Notes: generated from the sequence alone by a model not told the origin. DNA of 64,000 nt from Streptacidiphilus fuscans (GCF_015690355.1 NZ_JADPRT010000001.1:678946-742945), one strand, 5' to 3'; positions 48,300-57,388 are shown, counted from the stretch's first letter. Made by a program: numbers and translations.

Positions 48300-49436
48300 T
48301 CAGCCCAGTACGAAGGTGCCGCCCGCGGCCGTCGCCAGCTCGGCCCCGAGGGCGGCGGCCGGCGTCCAGGCGCCGGGCCTGGCGGTGCCACGGGCCAACT
48401 GCTCGGTGACGGCAGCGGTGACGTCGGCCGTGAAGTCCATGCCGTCGCCGGCACGAAGCCACCCCTCGCGCCGCGTGCCGTCCGTCCACTCCACCACGGC
48501 GTGCCCCCAGGAGTGCCGGCGCGGGCGGGGGGTGGCCTTCGCCCGGACCCGGGCGAGCCGGTCGACGGCGAGGCGTCGCAACGCCGGAACGCTCAACAGG
48601 CGGCCCAGCAGCGGGAGCAGGGCACGCACCGGCGCGGCGGTCGGCACGAGCGCGGAGGTGGCAATGACGAACGGCGCCCCGCTCACCGCCTGCGCCGCGA
48701 CCAGCTCGCCGGAGGAGACGCCTGCCGTCTTCGCCGACTCGCCGTCCGGGAAGGCGAGTTGTTGCGGATCCGCGCCGAGGCGCGACGTCACCAGCCGACC
48801 GTGCTCGTAGCGCCGTCCGCCGGTGGTGAGCACGTCCACGATCGAGGCCGCCAGGGCCGCACCGAGCAGACCCGCCTCGACGGCCACCGAGGCTGCGGCG
48901 TCGACCCGCACCCGGTGCGGCGCGGGCCGGTCCTCGCACAGCTTCGCCACCACCGCCTCCGTCGCCAGCACGCCGAATCCGGCGCCGGTGACCAGGATGC
49001 TCCCCGCCCGCACCGCCTCGTCGTGCAGGGCGAGCAGCGCCTGGACGGCGGCGACGTCGTTGGCCTGGTCGACGTAGTGGCCGCCGCCGGACATGCACGC
49101 GCGGGCGATGACCGGTGCGGTGGCGGCGAAGGAGCCCATCGTGTTCACCACCACGCGCGGGCGATCCCGGACGATCTCGTCCGCGATCCGCTCGGCCGAG
49201 TCGGCGACGACCACCTTGGTGGCTGCGGGCAGACCCGCGTCGGCCCAGGCGGCGACCATCCGCTCCCGGCTGCGCCCGACGGGCACGACCGTCAGCCCGC
49301 GCGCGGCGAGTCGCGCGGTCACGGCGCGGCCCACGCGGCCGCTCGCGCCGACGATCCACACCTCGTCGTTCGTCGTGTTCCCACCTGCCGTGCTGCCGGT
49401 CGTGCTGGTCTGTTTCGTCTGTTCGGTCTCGGACAT
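48300..49436 (-). CDS. Saccharopine dehydrogenase-like NAD(P)-binding protein
   Basis: 378 residues. After a Ser/Thr/Gly-rich N-terminus of about 23 residues comes a Rossmann nucleotide site EVWIVGASGRVGRAVTARLAARG, then VVVADSAERIADEIVRDRPRVVVNTMGSFAATAPVIARACMSGGGHYVDQANDV, typical of the saccharopine dehydrogenase-like/trans-acting enoyl reductase family. Substrate unknown. It is divergent from a TetR gene, with two large copies of a GACACAGTGTGTC operator between them, so its expression is probably tightly repressed. Confidence 0.85.
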   Translation of the reverse strand: MSETEQTKQTSTTGSTAGGNTTNDEVWIVGASGRVGRAVTARLAARGLTVVPVGRSRERMVAAWADAGLPAATKVVVADSAERIADEIVRDRPRVVVNTMGSFAATAPVIARACMSGGGHYVDQANDVAAVQALLALHDEAVRAGSILVTGAGFGVLATEAVVAKLCEDRPAPHRVRVDAAASVAVEAGLLGAALAASIVDVLTTGGRRYEHGRLVTSRLGADPQQLAFPDGESAKTAGVSSGELVAAQAVSGAPFVIATSALVPTAAPVRALLPLLGRLLSVPALRRLAVDRLARVRAKATPRPRRHSWGHAVVEWTDGTRREGWLRAGDGMDFTADVTAAVTEQLARGTARPGAWTPAAALGAELATAAGGTFVLG

Positions 49437-49486
49437 GCGAACGTCACCCTGCCTGCTCCGGGGCGCACCTGGGCGGTCGCCCCAAG

Positions 49487-49545
49487 TGATGACACAGTGT
49501 GTCGTGAGTACAGGCTAGCGCCGACGACGACACACTGTGTCATCA
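49487..49545. promoter_or_regulatory. Paired TetR operators forming a 19-bp long-range inverted repeat
   Basis: TGATGACACAGTGTGTCGT (49487-49505) and its exact reverse complement ACGACACACTGTGTCATCA (49527-49545) lie 21 bases apart. Each arm contains the dyad GACACAGTGTGTC. One site is at the promoter of each divergent gene. Confidence 0.9.
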
Positions 49546-49562
49546 CCTGTTAGAGTCAGCCC

Positions 49563-50129
49563 ATGGCAAGGTGGGATCCGGGTGCCGAGGCGCGCCTGAA
49601 GCGCGCGGCTCTGGAGCTGTATCTGGAGCGCGGCTACGACAACGTGACCGTCGCCGACATCGCCGAGCGGGCCGGACTCACCCGCCGCTCCTACTTCCGC
49701 TACTTCCCGGACAAGCGCGAGGTCCTGTTCGCGGGCTCGGAGCGCCTGCCTCCGGCGCTGGCGGAGGCGGTCCTGGCGGCAGATCCGAACGCGACGCCGC
49801 TCGCCGCCGTCCTCGACGCGGCGGCGCGGGTCGGTGCCGAGCTCGTCGAGCAGGTGGAGGGTGTGACCGAGCGCCGTGCGGTCATCGACGCCAGTCCCGA
49901 GTTGCAGGAGCGCGAACGGACCAAGATCGCCGCGATCACGGCTGCGGTCCGGGACGCTCTGATGCGGCGTCAGGTGAGCCCCGGTGCGGCCGAACTGGTT
50001 GCGCAGCTCGCCACGGTGGCCTTCAGCAACGCCATCCGGCAATGGATCGAGGCGGAGGGTCGTGAGAGCTTCGCCGACTGCCTGGACGCGGTGACCGACG
50101 AACTGCGTGCTGCCCTCGCCGGAGCGTGA
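49563..50129 (+). CDS. TetR-family regulator
   Basis: 188 residues. HTH (about 9-55): [51 protein letters not shown]-terminal all-alpha domain of about 130 residues with [34 protein letters not shown], which resembles the TetR_C (MftR/AcyR-like) group. Bound to the 49487-49545 sites it would control itself and the saccharopine-dehydrogenase-like gene. Ligand unknown. Confidence 0.9.
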   Translation: MARWDPGAEARLKRAALELYLERGYDNVTVADIAERAGLTRRSYFRYFPDKREVLFAGSERLPPALAEAVLAADPNATPLAAVLDAAARVGAELVEQVEGVTERRAVIDASPELQERERTKIAAITAAVRDALMRRQVSPGAAELVAQLATVAFSNAIRQWIEAEGRESFADCLDAVTDELRAALAGA

Positions 50130-50218
50130 GGCGGGCTCCTCCGGCATCCGTGGTGGAGGCGCGGTGCCCGGTCGGGTTCGAAGCGGCCGACTTCCCCTCG
50201 GGCCCGGGGTGGAGTCTG

Positions 50219-51460
50219 ATGGAGGGTATGAGCAGCGAAGGCTCCGAAGCTGCGGACGCCGCGCGGACCGACCCCCTCGTGCAGGTGGGTCTCGACCGGC
50301 TGCGGAGGCGCACCAGCATGAAGTGGCGCGCCTTCCCGGAGGACGTGCTCCCGCTGTGGGTCGCGGAGATGGACGTCCCGCTCGCGCCCGCCGTCGCGGA
50401 GGCCCTGCGCGACGCGATCGACCTCGGTGACACCGGCTACCCCTACGGCCCCGCCTACGCCGAGGCGCTGGCCGACTTCGCCCACGACCGCTGGCACTGG
50501 GACGGCCTGCGCGTCGACCGCACCGCGATCGTGCCCGACGTGATGCTCGGCGTGGTCGAGTTGTTGCGGCTGGTCACCGATCCCGGCGACGCCGTGGTGG
50601 TCTGCTCGCCCGTCTACCCGCCCTTCTACGCTTTCGTCGGCCACGACGGCAGAGAGGTCGTCGAAGCCCCGCTCGGCGCCGACCTGCGCATCGACTTCGG
50701 CACTCTGGAGGAGGCGTTCGTGCGCGCGCGGAGCGGCGGCCGCCGACGCGCGGCGTTCCTGATGAGCAACCCGCACAACCCGACCGGCGTGGTCCACACC
50801 CGTGAAGAGCTGTGCGCCGCCGCGGAGCTCGCGCGGACGCACCAGGTGAGGGTCGTCTCGGACGAGATCCACGCTCCGCTCGCGCTCGCCGGGGCCACCT
50901 TCACCCCGTTCCTCAGCGTTCCCGGCGCGGAGAACGGCTTCGCGGTCACGTCCGCCTCGAAGGCCTGGAACCTGCCGGGCCTGAAGGCCGCGCTGGCCAT
51001 CGCCGGCCCCGAGTCGGCGGCCGACCTGCGCCGCATGCCCGAGGAGGTCAGCCACGGCCCCAGCCACCTCGGCGTCATCGCCCACACGGCGGCCCTGCGC
51101 TCGGGCCGGGAGTGGCTCGACGAGCTCCGCGCCGGTCTTGACGCCAACCGGCGTCTCCTGGGCGACCTGGTCGCACGCCACCTCCCAGGGGTGACATACC
51201 GTCAGCCCGAAGGCACCTACCTGGCCTGGCTCGACTGCACCGCACTGGGCCTGCACACGGACGCGCCCGCCGGCCCCGGCATCGTCAGCGACCTCGCCGG
51301 CCCGGCGCGGATGTTCCTCGACCGGGCCCGTGTCGCCCTCAGCTCCGGCCACGCCTTCGGCACCGGCGGCGCAGGCTGCGTGCGCCTCAACTTCGCGACC
51401 TCCCCGGCCATCCTGCGCGAGGCGCTGGCGCGCATGGGACGCGCGGTCGCCGAGCTGTGA
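50219..51460 (+). CDS. PatB/MalY-type cystathionine beta-lyase (C-S lyase)
   Basis: 413 residues from ATG 50219 (GGTGGAG upstream); ATG at 50228 is an alternative. Fold-type I PLP enzyme of the MalY/PatB group: [83 protein letters not shown] and the PLP-binding Lys in [16 protein letters not shown]. It cleaves cystathionine or cysteine S-conjugates to pyruvate, ammonia and a thiol, which fits the organosulfur context 2 kb away. It is transcribed in the same direction 90 bases after the TetR gene, so co-regulation is possible. Confidence 0.9.
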   Translation: MEGMSSEGSEAADAARTDPLVQVGLDRLRRRTSMKWRAFPEDVLPLWVAEMDVPLAPAVAEALRDAIDLGDTGYPYGPAYAEALADFAHDRWHWDGLRVDRTAIVPDVMLGVVELLRLVTDPGDAVVVCSPVYPPFYAFVGHDGREVVEAPLGADLRIDFGTLEEAFVRARSGGRRRAAFLMSNPHNPTGVVHTREELCAAAELARTHQVRVVSDEIHAPLALAGATFTPFLSVPGAENGFAVTSASKAWNLPGLKAALAIAGPESAADLRRMPEEVSHGPSHLGVIAHTAALRSGREWLDELRAGLDANRRLLGDLVARHLPGVTYRQPEGTYLAWLDCTALGLHTDAPAGPGIVSDLAGPARMFLDRARVALSSGHAFGTGGAGCVRLNFATSPAILREALARMGRAVAEL

Positions 51461-51561
51461 CGGCACGGCGCTTGTGCGGTCGCGGTGACAGTCGGATGCG
51501 ATGTCAGTGGCGACGGATAAGTTCCCGGGTGTCGACTTCGACCTCACCTCAAGGGGGATCC

Positions 51562-52044
51562 GTGAGCTTCCACATGCACCTTCGGGCTGTTCCACCAACG
51601 GAAATCCACTCGGACGGACCGTGGATTCAGGCCTTCATGCTGACAGCCTGGTCCAACCATCAGGAGGAGTACGCCGCAGGCATCGCGGACTCGATCGAGA
51701 AGGACTTCGAGGGCGTCAACCACCTCTACACCGGAGACCCGGACGGCCACGAGGGAGCCGGGTCCCCGAGCGGGCTGCCGGTCTTCGGTGGCGACCTCGT
51801 CCCCCACGAGGACGGTCCTCCGTTCGTGATCCTCCAGCCCGTGCAGGTCAAAGAAGCGGCGGCGTTCTTGAACGCGGCCGACTTCGACTCGCTCTGGGAC
51901 GCCTCCGGAGCCGCGATCTCCGCCCCCTGGGGAGATCTGACGCTCGCACGGGAGATCTACCTGAGCCACCACGAAGGGCTCGTGGCCTTCTACCAAACGG
52001 CGTCCCAGGCTGGGAACGCGGTCATCAAGGCGTTCTGGTACTGA
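51562..52044 (+). CDS. DUF1877-like protein
   Basis: 160 residues from GTG 51562 after AAGGGGGATCC. The N-terminal strand VSFHMHLRAVPPTEI, then helical AFMLTAWSNHQEEYAAGIADSIEKDFEGVNHLYTG, VFGGDLVPHEDGPPFVILQPVQVKEAAAFLNAADFDSLW, and the C-terminal helix LVAFYQTASQAGNAVIKAFWY recall the DUF1877 (YfbM-like) fold. Function unknown. Alone, with no operon partners. Confidence 0.65.
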   Translation: MSFHMHLRAVPPTEIHSDGPWIQAFMLTAWSNHQEEYAAGIADSIEKDFEGVNHLYTGDPDGHEGAGSPSGLPVFGGDLVPHEDGPPFVILQPVQVKEAAAFLNAADFDSLWDASGAAISAPWGDLTLAREIYLSHHEGLVAFYQTASQAGNAVIKAFWY

Positions 52045-52285
52045 CGGTCCGTCGACCATTGGCCGGGGTCGAGCGCGCTCGGGGACCCCTCGGGACACGC
52101 TGGGCGCGACCGTGATGCCAGCGGCGGAGCGCTGCTGAGCAAGCTCGGTAACTCCGCTCAGGGTCAACACAGTTAGCTGCATCATCCGATCGCGTGACAG
52201 TCGGGCGAGGTCGTACCGGGCCGACCATCCGGCTCCCCGCAAGTCGGGCTCCCAGAAGCCAGCGGGTCGCGCGTCGACGCGAGGC

Positions 52286-52702
52286 TCAGGTCGCGTCGGG
52301 CTTCGCGGGTGACGGTGAAGGTGGGCGCTCGTCGCGGCTCTCCGGGGTGAAGGCGTCGCGGCGGGCGAGGGTCACCGACAGGGGCAGGCCCAGCCGCTCG
52401 GCCGCGCGGCGGCGGGCGCGGACCTGCGCGGGGGTCCGGGGGCGGAACGAGGGGAGCAACGCGCAGCCGCAGCCTGGGCGGTGATCGTAGGTCAGGCCCT
52501 CCGCGAGCACGGTGGCGACGACGGACCAGGCCTTCGCATCTCGTCGCCGGGGTGCGGCGAAGTCGTAGCCCGCGAAGACGAGTTGCTCACGACAGCCTGG
52601 ACAGACGCGCTTCCGGACCGGCCACGTGCTGCCTTTGAAGGAGAGTCGGCATGCGACGCACACGTAGTGCCGGAAGGCGCCGTTGAACGCGTGGTAGCAC
52701 AT
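52286..52702 (-). CDS. Zinc-ribbon protein of unknown function
   Basis: 138 residues. An N-terminal zinc ribbon has Cys-x-x-Cys (HYVCVACRLSF) and a second pair RVCPGCREQ, followed by FAGYDFAAPRRRDAKAWSVVATVLAEGLTYD, PGCGC and a helix PAQVRARRRAAERLGLP. Streptomycete relatives are, as I recall, sometimes labelled deoxyxylulose-phosphate synthase, which this short protein cannot be. Probably a nucleic-acid or protein-binding small protein. Confidence 0.7.
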   Translation of the reverse strand: MCYHAFNGAFRHYVCVACRLSFKGSTWPVRKRVCPGCREQLVFAGYDFAAPRRRDAKAWSVVATVLAEGLTYDHRPGCGCALLPSFRPRTPAQVRARRRAAERLGLPLSVTLARRDAFTPESRDERPPSPSPAKPDAT

Positions 52703-52803
52703 GGCACACGAGGCTACGCGTCATCCGAGCCCCGGCCCAAGCGGATTCTTGGTTCCCGATCGGCCCGCCCCGCACCAATCAGCAGGGCCGGTCGGGGCTC
52801 GGG

Positions 52804-53562
52804 TCAGGCGAGGAAGCCGCCGTCGACGGCGAGGTGGCTGCCGTTGACGTAGGAGGCGTCGTCGGAGAGGAGGAAAGCGACGGCGGTGGCGATCTCCTCT
52901 CCCGTTCCGACGCGGCGCATGGGGATGCCTGTGTCGGCGACGCGCTGCGCGCCTTCGGGGTTGGCCTGGGTCATCTCGGTGTCGATCACGCCGGGCTGGA
53001 GTTCGTTGACGCGCACGCCGCGCCCGCCGAACTCGATCGCGGCGCTGCGGGTGAGCCCGCGGATCGCGTGCTTGGCACTGGAGTACTCGGGCGTGGGACC
53101 GCCACGGTCGGCGAACACGCTGGAGACGTTGACGACCGCGCCGCCCCCGGCGGCGAGGATCGCCGGGAGCTCGTACTTGAGCCCGTAGAAAAGGCTGTTG
53201 AGGTCGATGTCGACGGTGCGCCGCCACTGCTCGGGGGTCATCTCGGTCAATGGCGTGAAGGTGCCGGAGACCCCGGCGTTGTTGACGGCGCAGTGCAGCG
53301 CCCCGAAGTGCTCGACGGCGCGGGTGACGGCGCGTTCGTTGTCCTCGGGCCTGCTGACGTCGCCGGGGACGGCGAGGGCTCTGCCGCCTGCTGCGGTGAT
53401 CTCGGCGACGACCTCGGCGAGCTTGTTCTCACGCCGTCCCACCAGCGTGACCGCTGCGCCGCGCCGCGCCAGCAGGATCGCGGTGGCGCGGCCCATGCCT
53501 GATCCGGCGCCGGTCACCAGGGCCACCTTGTCGGCGAACTGTGCGGCGAACTGTTGCTGCAT
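52804..53562 (-). CDS. Short-chain dehydrogenase/reductase (classical SDR)
   Basis: 252 residues. NAD(P) motif VTGAGSGMGRA, VGRRENKL (Arg after the second strand favours NADP), NNAG, the catalytic Ser in NVSSVF and the YSSAK Tyr-Lys pair, then PGVIDTEM. A complete, active-looking enzyme. It lies 27 bases downstream of another SDR gene on the same strand, and the pair is divergent from a TetR gene with three operators. Substrate unknown. Confidence 0.92.
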   Translation of the reverse strand: MQQQFAAQFADKVALVTGAGSGMGRATAILLARRGAAVTLVGRRENKLAEVVAEITAAGGRALAVPGDVSRPEDNERAVTRAVEHFGALHCAVNNAGVSGTFTPLTEMTPEQWRRTVDIDLNSLFYGLKYELPAILAAGGGAVVNVSSVFADRGGPTPEYSSAKHAIRGLTRSAAIEFGGRGVRVNELQPGVIDTEMTQANPEGAQRVADTGIPMRRVGTGEEIATAVAFLLSDDASYVNGSHLAVDGGFLA

Positions 53563-53589
53563 GGCTGGTCCTTCGTGCCGGTAGTGGGT

Positions 53590-54477
53590 TCAGCGCGCGG
53601 TGGGCGCCTTGGGCGGAGTGGGCAGGTCGACCGGGTAGTCGGCGCCGGTGTCGGCCGAGGCGGAGACGGCCTGCCAGGCGGTGGCTTCGGCGATCTGGCC
53701 GCGGGAGTAGGTCAGGGCCATGTCCACCGCGCCCGCGCCGAGGAGCAGATGGCTGGGCAGGTTGTCGGCGTGGACGAGCCGCACGAGGATGTCCGCGGCC
53801 CGGTCGGGGTCGCCCTGCGCGGTGCCGCCGCCGCGGAGCAGGTCGGCCAGCGCGCCGACGGTCTCGCGGTACTCGGCGGGGATCTCGTCGACCTGCATGG
53901 ACGGGCCGGCCCAGTCGGTCGCGAATCCGCCGGGTTCGACCACCAGGTAGCGGATCCCGAACGGCGCGGTCTCGGCGGCCAGGACCCGGGTGAACCCGTC
54001 GACGGCGAACTTGGCCGCCTGGTAGGAGCCGAGCCCCGGGGTGTGGCCGACGCGTCCGCCGACCGAGGAGAACTGGATCACGATGCCCGCGCCCTGCTTC
54101 TTCAGCAGTGGCAGCGCGGCCCGGGAGACGTTGTAGACGCCCCAGAAGTTGGTGTCGAACTGTCGGCGGAAGTCGTCCTCGCTCGTGGTCTCGACGGGGG
54201 AGAGGTTGGCGTAGCCGGCGTTGTTGACGACCACGTCGATCCGCCCGTACTTCGCAAGCCCGGCGGCGAGCGCGGCGTCGGCCGCTGTGGCGTCGGTGAC
54301 GTCCAGGGCCACCGGGAGCACGCGGTCGCCGTACTCGGCGGCCAGGTCGGCGAGCTGTTCGGGCCTGCGGGCGGTCGCCACGACGTTGTCGCCGGCCTTG
54401 AGGGCGGCGGTGGCCAGGGAGCGGCCGAAGCCGCGGGAGGAGCCGGTGATGAACCAGGTGTTGGGCTGTGTAGTCAT
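53590..54477 (-). CDS. Short-chain dehydrogenase/reductase (classical SDR)
   Basis: 295 residues. Motifs FITGSSRGFGRSLA, DVTDATA, VVNNAGYANLS, QFSSVGGRVG and SYQAAKFAV, with PGGFATDW, place it in the large SDR group of ketoreductase/retinol-type enzymes with a C-terminal extension of about 60 residues (DLLRGGGTAQGDPDRAADILVRLVHADNLPSHLLLG). First gene after the TetR promoter region on the minus strand, probably co-transcribed with the second SDR. Confidence 0.92.
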   Translation of the reverse strand: MTTQPNTWFITGSSRGFGRSLATAALKAGDNVVATARRPEQLADLAAEYGDRVLPVALDVTDATAADAALAAGLAKYGRIDVVVNNAGYANLSPVETTSEDDFRRQFDTNFWGVYNVSRAALPLLKKQGAGIVIQFSSVGGRVGHTPGLGSYQAAKFAVDGFTRVLAAETAPFGIRYLVVEPGGFATDWAGPSMQVDEIPAEYRETVGALADLLRGGGTAQGDPDRAADILVRLVHADNLPSHLLLGAGAVDMALTYSRGQIAEATAWQAVSASADTGADYPVDLPTPPKAPTAR

Positions 54478-54483
54478 GGCTCT

Positions 54484-54565
54484 AGTGCAACATGGTTGCA
54501 CTAATAACGCAACTAGGTTGTGCTCACTTCTGGGATGACTGTATGAACTGCAACAGGGTTGCGCT
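54484..54565. promoter_or_regulatory. Three TetR operators of a TGCAACnnGGTTGCr class
   Basis: Site 1 GTGCAACATGGTTGCAC (54485-54501), site 2 ACGCAACTAGGTTGTGC (54507-54523), site 3 CTGCAACAGGGTTGCGC (54548-54564). All are imperfect palindromes of GCAAC/GTTGC with a two-base centre. Site 1 abuts the SDR start, site 3 covers the likely -35 of the TetR promoter. Confidence 0.9.
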
Positions 54566-54572
54566 AAACGGG

Positions 54573-54578
54573 TATGCT
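54573..54578 (+). promoter_or_regulatory. -10 element of a leaderless TetR transcript
   Basis: TATGCT ends 6 bases before GTG 54585, an arrangement that puts transcription start at the initiation codon. The -35 region lies within operator site 3. Confidence 0.6.
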
Positions 54579-54584
54579 TGGACG

Positions 54585-55277
54585 GTGACTGGTTTTGACT
54601 TCGAACGTGCCCGCAGTCCTGAGGCGAAGCGCGCCCGGCAGGACGCCATCCTGGTGGCGGCCTCCCGACTCGCTACGGCCAACGGCGTGCGAGAGGTGAC
54701 CGCGAGCGCCATTGCCGACGAGGTCGGCATGCACAAGTCGGCGATGCTGCGCTACTTCGAGACGCGCGAGGACATCTTCCTCCAGCTCGCGACCGGCGCC
54801 TGGGACGAGTGGTCGGCGGCAGTGCGAGCCGACCTCGAAGGCCTCACGGACCACTCCGGAGCGGGACGCCCCGATTGGGACCGAAACGCGCACGAGATCG
54901 CTGCCGTGATCGCGCGCTCACTCGTCTCCCGCCCGCTCTTCTGCGACCTGCTGGCGCACACCCCCCTGAACCTGGAGCGCAACGTCTCCCTGGAGCGGGT
55001 GCGGGAGTTCAAGACGCACGCCCTCGCTGCGGTGGCCGAGATCAGCTCCACGCTCTGCACCATCACGCCGTTGCGGTTCGACGAGGCCCACCGCGTCGTC
55101 GCCACGGCGACCTCGATGGCCGGAGCCATGTGGCAGATGGCCGCCCCGGGCACGCGGCTGCGGGACTTCTACGAATCCGAACCCGAACTCGCCCACGCGG
55201 TCGTGGACGTGGAACCGCAGCTGACGGACATCCTCCGCGCCCTCCTCACCGGGTACGCCGCGCGCTCCTGGCAGTGA
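54585..55277 (+). CDS. TetR-family regulator controlling two divergent SDR genes
   Basis: 230 residues from GTG 54585, supported by the TATGCT -10 six bases upstream. HTH (about 15-62): ARQDAILVAASRLATANGVREVTASAIADEVGMHKSAMLRYFETREDIFLQLATGA. The C-terminal domain resembles TetR_C of the QacR-like TipA group with EIAAVIARSLVSRPLFCDLLAHTPLNLERNVSLERVREFKTHALAAVAEI. Three operators upstream indicate repression of both SDR genes and itself. Ligand unknown. Confidence 0.88.
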   Translation: MTGFDFERARSPEAKRARQDAILVAASRLATANGVREVTASAIADEVGMHKSAMLRYFETREDIFLQLATGAWDEWSAAVRADLEGLTDHSGAGRPDWDRNAHEIAAVIARSLVSRPLFCDLLAHTPLNLERNVSLERVREFKTHALAAVAEISSTLCTITPLRFDEAHRVVATATSMAGAMWQMAAPGTRLRDFYESEPELAHAVVDVEPQLTDILRALLTGYAARSWQ

Positions 55278-55368
55278 GGGCAAGGCCGTTCTGATTCGGC
55301 CTGGGACGCCTGCCTTCGGTGCGTGGCCGCAGGAGTGAGGGGACGCGCGCACGGCGGCCGGACCAGGC

Positions 55369-56373
55369 CTATGCGTGGTCGCGCACGATGATCTTTCCGG
55401 TGTTCTCGCCGCGCAGCATGCCCAGGAACGCGTCCACGATGTGCTCGAACCCGTCCACCACTGTCTGGTCGAGCGCGAGTCGGCCGCTCTGCAGATGGGG
55501 GACCGCGAACTCGTACAGCTGGTCCTGCAGTTCGCCGTAGTTGCGGACCAGGAAGCCCTCCATACGGAGGCTCTTCTCCACGATGTCCGAGTAGTTGAAG
55601 TGCGGCGAGGGCGCGTCGGGGGTGTTGTACCGGCTGATGGTGCCGATCCGGACGATGCGCCCGAACTCGCGCAGTGCGCCCACCGCGGCGGCCAGTTGTT
55701 CGCCGCCGACGTTGTCGACGAAGACGTCGATGCCGTCCGGTGCGGCCTTGGCGAGCATCTCAGCGGCGGGGCCGTCGTGGTAGTCGAACGCTGCGTCGTA
55801 GCCCACCTCCCGGGTCAGGTGGTCGACCTTGGCCGCAGAGCCCGCGCTGCCGACCAGCCGGCCGGCGCCCAGCAGCCGGGCGAAGCGGCCGGTGGCCACG
55901 CCGACGCCGCCGGCCGCGGCGGAGACGAAGAGGTCGTCGCCCTCGCGGAGCCGGGCGATGCGGGTGAGGCCCACGTAGGCCGTCAGCCCGGTGCCGCCGA
56001 GGACGCTCAGGTACGCCGTCAGGGGGACCCCGGCGAAGCGGGGGAGTTTGCGGATCTCCTCGGGTCGGACCACGGAGTGCGTGCGCCAGCCCTGCCGGTG
56101 GAACACGATCTCGCCCTCGGTCAGCTCCGGCGCCCGTGAGGCGACGACGCGCCCGAGGGCGCGGCCCTCGAGCGGTGCGTTGAGCGCGAAGCCGCCGGGC
56201 GCACCGTCCATCATCTGGCGGTGGTACGGGTCGACGGACCAGTAGAGGTTCTCCACGAGAGCGGTGCCGACCGCAGGATCGGGAATGGTGGACTCGACGA
56301 AGGTGAATTGCTCGGCGGTGGGGAAGCCGTGGGGGCGGGCGGTCTGCTGGACGGTGATCGCGTGCTCGGTCAT
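55369..56373 (-). CDS. NADP-dependent oxidoreductase (MDR, leukotriene B4 dehydrogenase/curcumin reductase-like)
   Basis: 334 residues. Motifs of this MDR branch: NLYWSVDPYHRQMMDG, VFHRQGWRTHSVV, LGGTGLTAYVGLTRIARLREGDDLFVSAAAGGVGVATGRFARLLGAGRLVGSAGSAAKVDHL (Rossmann G-G-V-G-x-x-x-G), VDNVGGEQLAAAVGALREFGRIVRIG and the C-terminal ENTGKIIVRD. No zinc ligands, as expected. It reduces alpha,beta-enones with NADPH. Divergent from a LysR regulator with a T-N11-A motif between. Confidence 0.92.
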   Translation of the reverse strand: MTEHAITVQQTARPHGFPTAEQFTFVESTIPDPAVGTALVENLYWSVDPYHRQMMDGAPGGFALNAPLEGRALGRVVASRAPELTEGEIVFHRQGWRTHSVVRPEEIRKLPRFAGVPLTAYLSVLGGTGLTAYVGLTRIARLREGDDLFVSAAAGGVGVATGRFARLLGAGRLVGSAGSAAKVDHLTREVGYDAAFDYHDGPAAEMLAKAAPDGIDVFVDNVGGEQLAAAVGALREFGRIVRIGTISRYNTPDAPSPHFNYSDIVEKSLRMEGFLVRNYGELQDQLYEFAVPHLQSGRLALDQTVVDGFEHIVDAFLGMLRGENTGKIIVRDHA

Positions 56374-56440
56374 GGCGGGGACCGTAGTACGGAATGGGGA
56401 CCCTCAGGCAGACGGTTGGCATCATGTGACGACCCGTTCC

Positions 56441-56455
56441 ATGAGTAGTCCTCAT
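56441..56455. promoter_or_regulatory. LysR box (T-N11-A) between MDR and LysR genes
   Basis: ATGAGTAGTCCTCAT has inverted arms ATGAG/CTCAT and the T-N11-A spacing, 68-82 bases upstream of the MDR start and 20-34 bases before the LysR start. Confidence 0.65.
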
Positions 56456-56474
56456 ACCTTGAGGTGAGTGCCCT

Positions 56475-57374
56475 GTGGCCCGCACGATTGACGCCGATCT
56501 CGCTCCGCACGAACTGCGCATCCTGGTGGCGGTCGCGGACACCGGCGGCTTCTCGGCCGGGGCCGAGGCGCTCGGCCTCACCCAGTCCGCCGTCTCCCAT
56601 TCGGTGGGCCGCAGCGAGCGCAAGATCGGTGCCGTGCTGTTCGAACGCGGTCGCCGCGGCGCGCGGCCCACCGCGGCGGGGGAGCAGGCTGTGGCGCACG
56701 CGCGCCGCATCCTGCGCTTGCTCGACGTGCTCGTCGCCGAGACGCGCCGAGCCGCCCGGTCCGAGGCGCCGCAGGGACCGGAGGGCCTGCTGCGGATCGC
56801 GGCCTTCCGGAGTACCGCGCTCCACCTCCTGCCGCCGATCCTGCAGCGGCTGCGCGCGCGGCATCCCGGCATCGAGGCGCAGGTGCGGATCGTCCGCGAG
56901 CTCGGGCGAGGCACGGCGGGTGAGGTGGCCGACGGGAGGGCGGATATCGCCATCGCCATCTTGGACGGAGCGCAGTTGCCCGCCGGGCTGGTCGGGAGCG
57001 GACTCTTCGAGGAGAGCTACTCCCTGGTGCATCCGGCCGGGCATCCGGCTCCCCGCTCACTGCCGCTCGTCGACTGGGTCGAGAACTGCGGCTCGGTCAC
57101 CCGCGCCTGGTGGGGCGCACAGGAGTGGATCCCAAGGGCCACGATCGAGGCCGAGGACGACGGAGCAGTGCTGTCGCTTGTGAGTGGGGGGCACGGAATG
57201 GCGATCATGCCTGCACTCTCCCTGGTGGAAGCACCGGACTCGATCGAGATCACCGATCTGGGCCCGGGAAGCCCGAAGCGCTGCGTCGGCTACGTGACCA
57301 CCCCGGAACTCGCAGGCTCCGCCGTCGTGCGTGCTCTGGTGCGCGAGCTGCGGGCCGCCGAGTTCGCGACCTGA
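56475..57374 (+). CDS. LysR-family transcriptional regulator
   Basis: 299 residues from GTG 56475. The N-terminal HTH reads LAPHELRILVAVADTGGFSAGAEALGLTQSAVSHSVGRSERKIGAVLFERGRRGARPTAAG. The C-terminal inducer domain contains LRIAAFRSTALHLLPPILQRLRARHPGIEAQVRIVRELGRGTAGEVADGRADIAIAI, LVSGGHGMAIMPALSL. Usually activates the divergent gene, here the MDR enzyme, in response to a small molecule. Confidence 0.93.
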   Translation: MARTIDADLAPHELRILVAVADTGGFSAGAEALGLTQSAVSHSVGRSERKIGAVLFERGRRGARPTAAGEQAVAHARRILRLLDVLVAETRRAARSEAPQGPEGLLRIAAFRSTALHLLPPILQRLRARHPGIEAQVRIVRELGRGTAGEVADGRADIAIAILDGAQLPAGLVGSGLFEESYSLVHPAGHPAPRSLPLVDWVENCGSVTRAWWGAQEWIPRATIEAEDDGAVLSLVSGGHGMAIMPALSLVEAPDSIEITDLGPGSPKRCVGYVTTPELAGSAVVRALVRELRAAEFAT

Positions 57375-57388
57375 CGGGAAACGGACAG

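Noticed and set aside
52045..52285. Minus-strand segment (MMQLTVLTLSGVTELAQQ...) resembling a degraded gene
   Set aside because: It runs on into the antisense of the DUF1877-like gene, no family could be recognised and no transposon ends were seen; kept only as a note.
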